Source: Klebsiella sp. BIGb0138
Lineage (GTDB): Bacteria; Pseudomonadota; Gammaproteobacteria; Enterobacterales; Enterobacteriaceae
Reading direction: 5' to 3'
Length of the DNA stretch: 64,000 nucleotides
Assembly: GCF_004342285.1 (NCBI RefSeq)
Contig: NZ_SMCV01000001.1
Coordinates: 248,001-312,000 of the forward strand
Shown here: piece after piece, positions 16,106-24,412 of the stretch
How positions within the stretch are numbered: position 1 is the stretch's first letter
Layout of the letters: each line of letters opens with the position of its first letter
Notes under the pieces: model-generated
Told to the model about the DNA's origin: nothing
Databases searched by the model: none
What the model saw: the letters and a program-made list of their open reading frames with translations, nothing else
Position numbers and translations under genes: made by a program

Positions 16106-16921
16106 ATGTCTTCCGCCGTTGAACAGTATCGAATCTACGCAATCCGCTATGCCCACCACCACCGTATGGCGCGGGATAATTTTATCGGCGGCGATCTCCA
16201 CGATGGCCCCATGCCGATTGACTACTTCATTTGGGTGATCCAGAACGACACCCGCACCCTCGTGCTGGACACCGGCTTCGATGAACAGATGGCCAAACAA
16301 CGCGGGCGCACCATCATCCATCCGATCGCCGAAGGTCTGGCGCAAATTGGCGTCGATCCGGCTACCGTGACTGACGTCATCATTAGCCACATGCATTACG
16401 ACCACGCCGGTAATCACCCGCTGTTCCCGGCGGCAACCTTCCATCTGCAGGATCGCGAAATGGCCTTCTGTACCGGCCGCTGCATGTGCCACCACGAAGT
16501 GCGTCACCCCTTCGATGTGGAAGACGTGAAAGCGATGATCGATAAGCTCTTCGCCGGTCGCGTACGTTTTCACGACGGCGACGCCGAACTGGCGCCGGGC
16601 ATTACGCTGCATCGTACCGGCGGCCACTCTGACGGGCTGCAGATCGTGCGCGTCAGTACCGCCCGCGGTTGGGTGGTGCTCGCGTCGGACGCCGCGCATT
16701 TCTACGCGAATATCGAACAGGCTCGCCCCTACCCGGTGGTGTTTAACGTTGGCGATATGCTGGAAGGTTACGCAACCGTCAAACGCTTAGCCGACTCGGC
16801 CGACCATATCGTTCCCGGTCACGATCCTTTGGTTCTACGCCGTTATCCTGCTTTTTCGGCCGCCACTGAGGGGTGGATTGTCCGCGTCGATCGGCAGCCG
16901 CAGCCCGCCACTTCATTTTGA
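16106..16921 (+). CDS. MBL-fold metallohydrolase, N-acyl-homoserine/butyro-lactonase-like
   Basis: A 271-residue dinuclear zinc hydrolase. The motif HMHYDHAG supplies His95, His97, Asp99 and His100; His174 (GGHSDG), Asp195 (ASDAAHF) and His239 (PGHDP) complete the metal site, and Tyr200 corresponds to the lactonase tyrosine. This set is that of the AiiA/AttM lactonase group. A GGAG site precedes the start. It is the first gene of an operon with a NIPSNAP protein, a hydroxyacid dehydrogenase and an aldehyde dehydrogenase, so it probably opens a lactone that is then oxidised. A quorum-quenching side activity is possible but the context argues for catabolism. Confidence 0.88.
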   Translation: MSSAVEQYRIYAIRYAHHHRMARDNFIGGDLHDGPMPIDYFIWVIQNDTRTLVLDTGFDEQMAKQRGRTIIHPIAEGLAQIGVDPATVTDVIISHMHYDHAGNHPLFPAATFHLQDREMAFCTGRCMCHHEVRHPFDVEDVKAMIDKLFAGRVRFHDGDAELAPGITLHRTGGHSDGLQIVRVSTARGWVVLASDAAHFYANIEQARPYPVVFNVGDMLEGYATVKRLADSADHIVPGHDPLVLRRYPAFSAATEGWIVRVDRQPQPATSF

Positions 16922-16934
16922 AAAGGAGTATCCC

Positions 16935-17261
16935 ATGATCGTTGAAATGCGCATTTACCACTGCATGCCGGGTCGGTTACCGGCATTACTGGAGCGTTTT
17001 CGTCATACCACGCTCGGTTTCTTTGCCAAATACGGTATTAAGCAAATTGGTTTCTGGACCACCGCGGTCGGCGAAAGCAACCACACTTTGACCTATTTGC
17101 TGAGCTGGGAAGATATGGCCGAGCGTGAAAAATGCTGGAATGCATTCCAGGCCGATGTGGAATGGCAGGAAAAGCGCGCGGAAAGCGAGCGTCAGCACGC
17201 CATCGTTTCCCGTATCGAGAACAGCTTTCTGCTACCCACTGATTTTTCAGCGCTGCGCTAA
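16935..17261 (+). CDS. NIPSNAP family protein
   Basis: A 108-residue ferredoxin-like alpha/beta-barrel protein. The opening MIVEMRIYHCMPGRLPALLE and the central W.TAVGESNHTLTYLLSWEDM are classic NIPSNAP features. AAGGAG lies before the start at 16935. Bacterial members often sit in catabolic operons and may bind small molecules or act as decarboxylase/isomerase-like accessory proteins. Second gene of the lactonase operon. Confidence 0.85.
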   Translation: MIVEMRIYHCMPGRLPALLERFRHTTLGFFAKYGIKQIGFWTTAVGESNHTLTYLLSWEDMAEREKCWNAFQADVEWQEKRAESERQHAIVSRIENSFLLPTDFSALR

Positions 17262-17293
17262 AACCGCCGTTTCTGCCGTTAAGAGAGGTTGAC

Positions 17294-18184
17294 GTGAAAA
17301 GTATCCACACCGTGGGGTTTATTGGCTTAGGCATGATGGGAACGCCCATGGCGACCTGCCTGAGCCGGGCGGGTTACAGCCTGCTGCTGCATGACGCCGA
17401 TCGCCAACGCGCCGACGCGCTGGCGGAATCGCTGCGCGCTGCGCCGCTGTCGGCCGATAACGTGGCAAGTCTGGATGTGCTCATCACCATGCTGCCCAAC
17501 TCCGACATCGTCGAAGAGGTGCTGTTCGGCCAGCAGTGGGCCGAACGCCTGCCCGCCGGCGCGGTCGTCATTGATATGAGCTCATCCGTACCGTCCCGTT
17601 CGCGCGATCTGGCGCAGCGCCTGCAGCAACAGGGCTTATGTTATCTGGATGCTCCGGTTTCCGGCGGCGTCGGACGTGCGGAACAGGGCAAGCTCGCCAT
17701 CCTCGTCGGCGGCGAGGAGGAGGTGCTGTCCCGCTGCCAGACGCTGCTGGCCGCCATGGGCAGCTCCATCCTGCATATCGGCGCCGCCGGCAGCGGCCAT
17801 GCGGCGAAGGCGCTGAACAACTATGTTTCGGCCGCCGGTCTGACGGCGACGGTGGAGGCGTTGCTGGTGGCTCGCCGGTTTGGCATCGATCCGCAAGTGA
17901 TGACCGATGTGCTCAACGCCTCCAGCGGCCGCAGCAACACCTCAGAAAACAAGGTGCGGCAATTTATGCTGAGCGGAAGCTACGCTTCAGGCTTCGCGCT
18001 GAAACTAATGGATAAAGATTTGCAGATTGCCAAAGGCCTGGCCGCTGCGGTCGATTACCCGCTACGTCTTGGCGAGCATTGCATCGATCTCTGGCACCAG
18101 TATGCAGGGTCCGTATCGGCCAGCGCTGACCATACGGAAATGTATCGGCTGCTGGACGACAACGACCCCTCCACAGGAAACTGA
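17294..18184 (+). CDS. 3-hydroxyisobutyrate dehydrogenase family NAD(P) oxidoreductase (1)
   Basis: A 296-residue beta-hydroxyacid dehydrogenase. N-terminal Rossmann motif GFIGLGMMG (8-16), substrate motif DAPVSGG around Ser123, catalytic Lys172 in GSGHAAKALNN and the C-terminal KDLQIAK helix are all present. Would oxidise a hydroxyacid to a semialdehyde (gamma-hydroxybutyrate dehydrogenases belong to this family). It lies between NIPSNAP and the aldehyde dehydrogenase, which starts two bases after its stop, giving a logical lactone, hydroxyacid, semialdehyde, acid sequence. Confidence 0.9.
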   Translation: MKSIHTVGFIGLGMMGTPMATCLSRAGYSLLLHDADRQRADALAESLRAAPLSADNVASLDVLITMLPNSDIVEEVLFGQQWAERLPAGAVVIDMSSSVPSRSRDLAQRLQQQGLCYLDAPVSGGVGRAEQGKLAILVGGEEEVLSRCQTLLAAMGSSILHIGAAGSGHAAKALNNYVSAAGLTATVEALLVARRFGIDPQVMTDVLNASSGRSNTSENKVRQFMLSGSYASGFALKLMDKDLQIAKGLAAAVDYPLRLGEHCIDLWHQYAGSVSASADHTEMYRLLDDNDPSTGN

Positions 18185-18186
18185 CT

Positions 18187-19617
18187 ATGCCCCATACCAC
18201 ACAGTTTTATATTGATGGCCGCTGGGTTGAGCCGGCGGCGCCGCGCTGGTTCACGGTGATAGACCCGGCAACCGAGCAAGCGGTTGCCCAGCTAGCGCTG
18301 GGGAATGAGCAGGACGTCGACCAGGCGGTCGCCGCCGCGCGGCGGGCGTTTCCCGCCTGGGCTGAGACGCCGGTTGCCGAACGCATCGCCTTATTAAAAC
18401 GCATCCTGACCGGGTATCAGCGCCGCTACGAGGAGTTTGCCGCCGCCATTCACCGCGAAATGGGCGCGCCGATGAAATTCGCCCGCGACGGGCAAGCGGT
18501 ACGCGGCGTCGCGCACCTGGAGACGTTGATTGAGGTGCTGGAAAATTTCGCCTTTGAAGAACAGCGCGGTAGCACCCGTCTGCGGCTGGAACCGATCGGC
18601 GTTTGCGGCTTGATTACCCCCTGGAACTGGCCGGTGAATCAGGTGGTGGTGAAAGTGCTGCCGGCTCTGGCGGCAGGTTGCGCCATGGTATTGAAACCCA
18701 GCGAATACTCCCCGCTCAGCGCCTTGCTGTTTGCCGAAGTGCTGCATGACGCCGGGGTGCCTGCCGGCGTTTTCAACCTGGTGAATGGCGATGGACCCGG
18801 CGTCGGCGCCGCTCTGGCGGCGCACCCGGATATAGAGATGGTGTCGTTTACCGGCTCGACTCGCGCCGGGATCGAAGTCGCCAGGCTGGCCGCTCCGGGC
18901 GTCAAGCGCGTGGCGCAGGAGCTGGGGGGCAAATCGGCCAATCTCCTGCTCGATGATATCGATCTGCAAAACGCCGTAACCCGCGCGGTCGCCGCCTGTT
19001 TTACCAACAGCGGACAGTCCTGCTCAATTCCGACGCGCTTACTGGTCCCTCGCGCCCGGCTGGATGAGGTCAATGCCATCGCCCGGCGGGCCGCGATGCA
19101 GTATCGCGCGGCTCCTGGCGACGATGACAAACCCCGGTTGGGGCCGCTGGTCAATCGCGCGCAGTTCGAACGCGTTCAGCAGCTCATCCAGCGCGGCATC
19201 GATGAACAGGCGGAGCTGTTGCTCGGTGGAACCGGCAGACCCGAAGGCGTCCAGCAGGGTTACTACGTGAAACCCACTATTTTCAGCCAGGTGACCCCCG
19301 ACATGATCATCGCCCGTGAAGAAATCTTTGGCCCGGTGTTATGCATCATGCCATATGACAATGAAGACCAGGCCATCGACATCGCCAATGGTTCTGACTA
19401 CGGTCTGGCCGCTTACGTGCAGTCGGCCGATCCCGAACGAGCCCGGGCCATCGCCCGGCGGCTCCGCGCCGGTCAGGTCCATATCAACTATCCTCCCGTT
19501 GATTTTCATGCTCCCTTTGGCGGCTATCGCCGCTCCGGTAACGGACGCGAATGGGGAGAAGCCGGGCTGCGGGAGTATCTGGAGGTGAAAGCGATGGTCG
19601 GCTATCACCCGGCCTAA
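18187..19617 (+). CDS. NAD(P)-dependent aldehyde dehydrogenase
   Basis: A 476-residue ALDH. Catalytic Cys279 (NSGQSC), Glu245 (QELGGKS), Asn147 (PWNWP) and Lys170 (LKPSEYSP) are in place. Usual family length. The end of the protein lacks any extra domain. Last gene of the first operon in the cluster; likely oxidises the semialdehyde produced by its neighbour to a dicarboxylic or carboxylic acid. The specific aldehyde is inferred only from context. Confidence 0.93.
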   Translation: MPHTTQFYIDGRWVEPAAPRWFTVIDPATEQAVAQLALGNEQDVDQAVAAARRAFPAWAETPVAERIALLKRILTGYQRRYEEFAAAIHREMGAPMKFARDGQAVRGVAHLETLIEVLENFAFEEQRGSTRLRLEPIGVCGLITPWNWPVNQVVVKVLPALAAGCAMVLKPSEYSPLSALLFAEVLHDAGVPAGVFNLVNGDGPGVGAALAAHPDIEMVSFTGSTRAGIEVARLAAPGVKRVAQELGGKSANLLLDDIDLQNAVTRAVAACFTNSGQSCSIPTRLLVPRARLDEVNAIARRAAMQYRAAPGDDDKPRLGPLVNRAQFERVQQLIQRGIDEQAELLLGGTGRPEGVQQGYYVKPTIFSQVTPDMIIAREEIFGPVLCIMPYDNEDQAIDIANGSDYGLAAYVQSADPERARAIARRLRAGQVHINYPPVDFHAPFGGYRRSGNGREWGEAGLREYLEVKAMVGYHPA

Positions 19618-19643
19618 TCGGCAAAAAAATTTAGCCATTTTCA

Positions 19644-19654
19644 CTGTCATACAA
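19644..19654. promoter_or_regulatory. FadR/GntR-type operator, site B
   Basis: CTGTCATACAA, sharing TGTCATACA with site A and site C, followed by a further TCATACG half-site. Lies 38 bases before the carboxymuconolactone decarboxylase-like gene, marking a second promoter in the cluster. Confidence 0.6.
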
Positions 19655-19692
19655 TCATACGAAAATGAGGAAAGTTTCCTCAGGGGGGCATA

Positions 19693-20091
19693 ATGGAAGA
19701 AAGTGAACTGTTTCAACAAGGCTTTGCTAACCGTAAAGAGGTCTTAGGCGAGACCCATGTTGATAAATCATGGGCCAGCGCGGATGACTTCAATCGTCCC
19801 ATGCAGCGCCTGGTGACGGAATTCTGCTGGGGACGAGTGTGGGGAGACGAAACCTTGCCCTTCAAAACCCGCAGCATGCTGAACATCGCCATGTTGACCG
19901 CGATGAGCCAGCACCACGAACTGGCAGTCCACGTCCGCGGCGCGCTCAATAACGGCGTCAGCAAGGCTGAAATCCAGGCCGTGCTGATGCAAACCGCCGT
20001 ATATTGCGGCGCGCCTGCCGCGCTCGCCGCATTTCGCGTCGCTACCGCCGCCATTAGCGAATGGGAAAAGGAGAACATCCCCGAGGCATGA
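19693..20091 (+). CDS. Carboxymuconolactone decarboxylase (PcaC-type) family protein
   Basis: A 132-residue protein with the PcaC pattern: an early LGETHVDKSWA segment, FCWGRVWGDETLPFKTRSML, HELAVHVRGALNNGVS with His80, and YCGAPAALAAFRVA near the end. It lacks the CxxC of AhpD-type peroxidases, so it should be a lactone decarboxylase/isomerase-like enzyme. First gene of the second operon, ahead of the MHS transporter. Whether the substrate is gamma-carboxymuconolactone is unknown; no other protocatechuate genes are here. Confidence 0.88.
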   Translation: MEESELFQQGFANRKEVLGETHVDKSWASADDFNRPMQRLVTEFCWGRVWGDETLPFKTRSMLNIAMLTAMSQHHELAVHVRGALNNGVSKAEIQAVLMQTAVYCGAPAALAAFRVATAAISEWEKENIPEA

Positions 20092-20186
20092 TCGCGCATT
20101 CTGACCCTACACATTCACCGCCTCCGGCAGTGAATTCCCTAACGCCAAACGCGCCCTGAGAGGTGCGAACAATGCAGGAGACAGAC

Positions 20187-21536
20187 ATGGTAAGCATTAG
20201 CGCCAACCAGGCCGTCACTGATATGGAACAGAAGCAATCGCAGGAAGATAAACGTAAGAGCGCCGTGCGCGGCGCATTCTTTTCCGAATATATCGACATG
20301 TTTGACATCTACCTTCCGGTCGTTGCGCTGTCGCCGGTGCTGTTTTATTTCCAGCCGCCTAATCTGTCCAGCGGTACGGCCACCATTCTGGCTTCGCTGG
20401 TGTTTATCACCACCCTGCTGGGCAGACCGCTGGGGGCGCTGATATTCGGCATCGTGGCAGACAAACTGGGGAGACGAAAAGCCTCCATCTATTCGGTGTC
20501 CGGATTTGGGGTCGTGACCTTCCTGATCGCCCTGTTGCCCGGGTACGAGACGCTCGGCCTCACTGCCTATATTTTGCTGGTGCTGCTGCGCTTTATTGAC
20601 GGCATCTTTCTCGGAGGCGGCTATACCGGGGCTATGCCGCTGGCGATCGAATATGCCAAAAAAGAGCAGCGCGGGTTTGTCGGCGGACTGATCATCGCCG
20701 GCTTCCCGGCGGCCTATGTGACCATCAACTTAATCACCATGCTGATGTTTTTCCTGTTCCCGCTCGACGGCATTCACTCGCCGTATGCGCAGTGGGGCTG
20801 GCGTATCCCGTTCATTATCGGTGCGCTGCTGGCGGCCGCCCTCGCTTTTTATTACGTCCACAAGGTGGCTGAATCAGAGGTCTGGCAAAACGAAGAGGGA
20901 ACGGTGAAAGAGAAGCTGCCGCTGCGCGATTTAATTAGCGGCAAAAGCGCGCGCAACCTGCTGCAGGTACTGATTATGATGACCGGATTCTGGTTAACGC
21001 AGAATATCGTCACGATCTATCTGCCGACCGGTCTGCTGATCAATACCCTGCATCTGAATGGTTTCGAGATGACCGCGACGCTGATGCTCACCTATCTGGT
21101 GCTGTTCTTCAGCTATATTGGCGCCGGTCTGCTGGGGCAAAAATTTGGTCGCCGTCGCTTCTTTATCGTCGTCGGACCGCTGATTGCAACCGTTGGCGCA
21201 GCCATCCTCTATATCCTGACCACCGTGCCACTGCCGCTGTGGGCGGTGATGACCCTGGTCTGTCTGTTGGCCGTGCTGGTGACCTCCCCCTGGGGAGCGA
21301 TCGTCACCTATATCAATGAACGATTCGTAACCGATGTCCGTGCAACCGGGTTTGGCGTGGGCTTCAGCCTGTCCGTGATCTTACCGTCGTTTTACGCCTT
21401 TTATATGAGCTGGTTGAGCGCGCTGATGCCGCTGGCCCTGACCGCCGTTTTCCTGCTGATACTCGGCGGGGTGATTGGCATGATCGGAGCCATGATGGGA
21501 CCCGAAACCAAAAATGTGGATTTCACCGCACATTAA
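20187..21536 (+). CDS. MFS transporter, metabolite:H+ symporter (MHS) family
   Basis: A 449-residue 12-helix importer. GRPLGALIFGIVADKLGRRK (loop 2-3) is the MHS signature, and RFIDGIFLGGGYTGAMPLA matches the family's helix 4 region. The start at 20187 has AGGAG eight bases upstream. MHS proteins import organic acids such as citrate, shikimate, ketoglutarate or aromatic acids, so this is the likely uptake system for the cluster's substrate. Confidence 0.9.
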   Translation: MVSISANQAVTDMEQKQSQEDKRKSAVRGAFFSEYIDMFDIYLPVVALSPVLFYFQPPNLSSGTATILASLVFITTLLGRPLGALIFGIVADKLGRRKASIYSVSGFGVVTFLIALLPGYETLGLTAYILLVLLRFIDGIFLGGGYTGAMPLAIEYAKKEQRGFVGGLIIAGFPAAYVTINLITMLMFFLFPLDGIHSPYAQWGWRIPFIIGALLAAALAFYYVHKVAESEVWQNEEGTVKEKLPLRDLISGKSARNLLQVLIMMTGFWLTQNIVTIYLPTGLLINTLHLNGFEMTATLMLTYLVLFFSYIGAGLLGQKFGRRRFFIVVGPLIATVGAAILYILTTVPLPLWAVMTLVCLLAVLVTSPWGAIVTYINERFVTDVRATGFGVGFSLSVILPSFYAFYMSWLSALMPLALTAVFLLILGGVIGMIGAMMGPETKNVDFTAH

Positions 21537-21558
21537 CCGCACTCACAGGAGAAAAGTG

Positions 21559-22458
21559 ATGCACAGTAAAAAGTTAGGTTTTATTGGCTTAGGTAACATG
21601 GGGGGACGCATGACCCGTTGCCTGGTGGACGCCGGTATCGAGGTGCTGGGGTTCGACCCTCAGCCTGGCGCGGCGCAAAAAGCCGGCGCCCGCGAAGCGC
21701 GGGACCTGCGTGAGGTGGCGGCGGAGTGCGATCTGATTCTGCTGTCGCTGCCGGATAGTAAGGTTGTCGAAAACGTCATGCGGCAGCAGGATGGCCTTCT
21801 TGCCCATTGCCGCCATGGACAGACCATCGTCGATTTGAGTACGGCCTTGCCGGCGTCGACCGTGCGCCTGCACGGCCTGCTGCAGGAAAAAGGCGTGACC
21901 TATATCGACGCGGGGATCTCCGGCGGCGCGGCGGCGGCGGAAAAAGGCCAGCTGACGCTGATGGTCGGCGGCGAGGAGGCCGCTATTCAGGCGCTTGAGT
22001 GGGCGTTTGCGCCTATCGCCAGCAAGGTGGTGGTGATGGGGGAAAGCGGCGCGGGCCACACCACCAAACTGCTGAACAATTTCCTCAACGCGGTCAGCCT
22101 GGCGGCAACCGCCGAGGTGATGGTCGCCGGTAAAAAAGCCGGTCTGGATTTGCCGCGGCTGCTGGACGTGCTGAACAGCAGCAGCGGGGTTAACTTCGCC
22201 ACCCTGCATCGCTTCCCGCGGATCGTGCAGGGCGATTATCTGGAAGGCGGATTAACCGGCAAATTAATGACCAAAGATTTGGTGCTGTATGCCGACCTGC
22301 TTCACCAGCTCGGCATGGCGTCATTAAACAGCGCCGGGCCGCTCGCCAGCTTCGGTCTGGCGACCGCGCTGGGTTACGGCGATGTCATCAGCAATCGCGT
22401 GGTTGACGCCATCGGCGATATTTCCGGTGGTATCCGCCTCTCTTCTTCCAATAACTGA
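21559..22458 (+). CDS. 3-hydroxyisobutyrate dehydrogenase family NAD(P) oxidoreductase (2)
   Basis: A 299-residue paralogue of 17294-18184. GFIGLGNMG (7-15), DAGISGG with Ser121, catalytic Lys170 (GHTTKLLNN) and a C-terminal TKDL segment are present. The start at 21559 follows AGGAGAAAAGTG. It resembles tartronate semialdehyde reductase/GHB-dehydrogenase type enzymes. Two such enzymes in one regulon suggest two hydroxyacid oxidations or opposite stereoisomers. Confidence 0.9.
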   Translation: MHSKKLGFIGLGNMGGRMTRCLVDAGIEVLGFDPQPGAAQKAGAREARDLREVAAECDLILLSLPDSKVVENVMRQQDGLLAHCRHGQTIVDLSTALPASTVRLHGLLQEKGVTYIDAGISGGAAAAEKGQLTLMVGGEEAAIQALEWAFAPIASKVVVMGESGAGHTTKLLNNFLNAVSLAATAEVMVAGKKAGLDLPRLLDVLNSSSGVNFATLHRFPRIVQGDYLEGGLTGKLMTKDLVLYADLLHQLGMASLNSAGPLASFGLATALGYGDVISNRVVDAIGDISGGIRLSSSNN

Positions 22459-22471
22459 TACGGAGCACATT

Positions 22472-22864
22472 ATGCGTATTTTTCATGGCCGTGAGGCGAA
22501 CCTGCCTTCCGAAAAACGCGGGGCGACTTTCACCGGCGAGGTCTGGGCCGATGTGGTGATGCCGGCGACCGACGGGATCACCATCAACAACGTCTTTTTT
22601 ACCCCGGGCGCGCGTACCTTCTGGCATACCCACGAGCAGGGGCAGATTCTGCAGGTGATCGCGGGTAAAGGCTGGATTTGCGTTGCAGGGGAAAGCGCGC
22701 AGCCGATCCGGGCGGGCGATACCGTCTGGATCCCCGCAGGCGAACGCCACTGGCACGGCGCGGCGCAGGATAGCTACATGCAGCACACCGCGACGTCGCT
22801 CGGCAAAACCGGGTGGCAGGACGAGGTGACTCACGACCAATATGAACAGTCAACACGTGGATAG
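22472..22864 (+). CDS. Cupin-domain protein
   Basis: A 130-residue single cupin. Metal ligands His52, His54 and Gln58 in FWHTHEQGQ, and His93 or His95 in GERHWHG, are visible. It resembles small cupins that accompany carboxymuconolactone decarboxylase genes and may be an isomerase or dioxygenase-like enzyme. Start 22472 follows GGAGCAC at a good distance. Third gene of the transporter operon. Confidence 0.88.
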   Translation: MRIFHGREANLPSEKRGATFTGEVWADVVMPATDGITINNVFFTPGARTFWHTHEQGQILQVIAGKGWICVAGESAQPIRAGDTVWIPAGERHWHGAAQDSYMQHTATSLGKTGWQDEVTHDQYEQSTRG

Positions 22865-22872
22865 GGGGCGCA

Positions 22873-23619
22873 ATGAATACGAGCCAACCCGATTTACGCC
22901 AGCAGATACTGGATACGCATCACTACTGGGAAGAGGGTCAGGATGCGCTGCTGCGTCTTGATGCCGGTTTTCTGCAGGCCTGGCACCAGCTGGCCTGCGT
23001 ACCGTTACGAAAAAATCATCTGGAAAACAAAGTGAAAGCCATGGTCGCACTCAGCGCCAGCCTGGCATCGACGCATATCTATCAACCGGGGATCCGCCGC
23101 CATATCGACGTGGCGTTAAAATATGGTGCCACCCGTGAAGAACTGGTCGAAATCCTGGAGCTCACCAGCACGCTGGGGATTCATGCGGCCAATATTGGCG
23201 TCCCGCTGCTGCTGGAGGTTCTCGAGGAAGAAGGGCTACGCCAGGAGCCGGCAGCGCTGACCGAACGTCAGCAGGCGCTGAAGGCCAGCTTTATTGCCAA
23301 CCGCGGCTACTGGCACGCTTCATGGGACGGATTATTAGAACTGGATCCAGATTTGTTTGAATATTACATTGAATTTTCGTCAGTCCCCTGGCGCACAGGC
23401 GTACTATCCCCCAAAGTTAAGGAGCTCATCTACTGCGCGTTTGACGCTTCAGCAACCCACCTGTACGCACAGGGCCTGAAGCTGCATATGCGTAATGCTA
23501 TCGGCTATGGCGCCAGCAAAGAAGAGATTTTAGAAGTGCTGGAAATCGTGAGCCTGATTGGCATGCACGGAGCGGAAGCGGCGGCGCCGCTGCTGGAACA
23601 GGCGCTGAACCCGCGCTGA
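22873..23619 (+). CDS. Tandem carboxymuconolactone decarboxylase-like protein
   Basis: A 248-residue protein with two CMD-like repeats, about residues 40-120 (KVKAMVALSASLASTHIYQPGIRRHIDVAL) and 165-245 (KVKELIYCAFDASATHLYAQGLKLHMRNAI). Both keep the helix pattern and the histidine, but the CxxC pair of AhpD is absent in each, so disulfide-type peroxidase activity is unlikely. Last gene of the second operon. Function unassigned; probably acts on a lactone or keto acid in the same pathway. Confidence 0.82.
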   Translation: MNTSQPDLRQQILDTHHYWEEGQDALLRLDAGFLQAWHQLACVPLRKNHLENKVKAMVALSASLASTHIYQPGIRRHIDVALKYGATREELVEILELTSTLGIHAANIGVPLLLEVLEEEGLRQEPAALTERQQALKASFIANRGYWHASWDGLLELDPDLFEYYIEFSSVPWRTGVLSPKVKELIYCAFDASATHLYAQGLKLHMRNAIGYGASKEEILEVLEIVSLIGMHGAEAAAPLLEQALNPR

Positions 23620-23627
23620 ATGACCGG

Positions 23628-23656
23628 GTCGCAGCAGGGTCACTTGCTGTGACTCA
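23628..23656 (+). terminator. Weak hairpin after the second operon
   Basis: GTCGCAGCA and TGCTGTGAC pair (one wobble) around an eight-base loop, without a clear U-run. Confidence 0.35.
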
Positions 23657-23685
23657 GAAAGATATGGTACAAATTGTGATGTCTT

Positions 23686-23696
23686 TTGTCATACAG
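23686..23696. promoter_or_regulatory. FadR/GntR-type operator, site C (autoregulatory)
   Basis: TTGTCATACAG, nine-base core identical to sites A and B, 11 bases before the regulator's ATG. A TTG inside it could be read as an alternative start but is better explained as operator. Confidence 0.6.
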
Positions 23697-23706
23697 GAAT
23701 ACAAAA

Positions 23707-24381
23707 ATGAATACGGAGATGAACTTGGTCCGGCCGAATACCCTGCGGCGTCAGGTGGAGAACGCCCTTCGTGAAGCCATCATGTCCGGCCGCTTTCATC
23801 CCGGCCAGCGTCTGATCGAACGCGAGCTGTGCGAAAACCTTGGCGTGAGTCGGACGTCTATCCGGGAAGCGTTACGCCAGCTGGAAGCGGAAAAATTAAT
23901 CCGCATCGTGCCGCATAAAGGCCCGATCGTCGCCAGTATCTCCCTGAAAGAGGCCGAAGAGCTGTATGCCCTGCGCAGCGTACTGGAAGGGTTTGCCGCC
24001 AGGGAGTTTGCGCTCCAGGGCAGCGACGCCAGTATCGCGCAATTTGCTCAGGCGGCCGGTCAGCTGCGTGAGGCCGCGGAGTCAGGCCAGCAGGAAGAGG
24101 TGCTGCGTGCCAAAACGGCCCTGTATGACATCATTTTTGATAACTGCAATAACAGCCTGGTGAAAGAGATCCTCACCAGCCTGCATTCACGGGTGAACCT
24201 GTTACGCGCCACCTCGCTGATGGAGCCTCATCGCATGCCGTCGAGCCTGGCGGAGATCGATCAATTAGCCCAGGCGCTGCGCGAGCGGGATGCCGAACAG
24301 GCCCAGGCGATCGCCTCGTTACATGTCAATAACGCCTGCAAAGTGGCGCTGCAGATGCTGCGTCGCCAGAACGAAGAGTAG
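23707..24381 (+). CDS. GntR-family regulator, FadR subfamily (FCD domain)
   Basis: A 224-residue regulator. The winged HTH spans about residues 8-70 (LRQQVE-like start, then ERELCENLGVSRTSIREALR and PHKGPIVA wing). The all-helical FCD domain follows with probable metal/ligand histidines and asparagines (FDNCNNS, LHSRVN, LHVNNA). AGGA lies nine bases before the ATG at 23707. Located at the end of the catabolic cluster and with its predicted operator at three promoters, it is the likely repressor, released by a pathway acid. Confidence 0.9.
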   Translation: MNTEMNLVRPNTLRRQVENALREAIMSGRFHPGQRLIERELCENLGVSRTSIREALRQLEAEKLIRIVPHKGPIVASISLKEAEELYALRSVLEGFAAREFALQGSDASIAQFAQAAGQLREAAESGQQEEVLRAKTALYDIIFDNCNNSLVKEILTSLHSRVNLLRATSLMEPHRMPSSLAEIDQLAQALRERDAEQAQAIASLHVNNACKVALQMLRRQNEE

Positions 24382-24412
24382 CCGGCGCGCGGATCGCGTA
24401 AAAGGCGGAGAG

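Noticed and set aside
16106-16921. Dedicated quorum-quenching enzyme
   Set aside because: The active site would allow it, but the operon context with dehydrogenases and an importer fits catabolism better.
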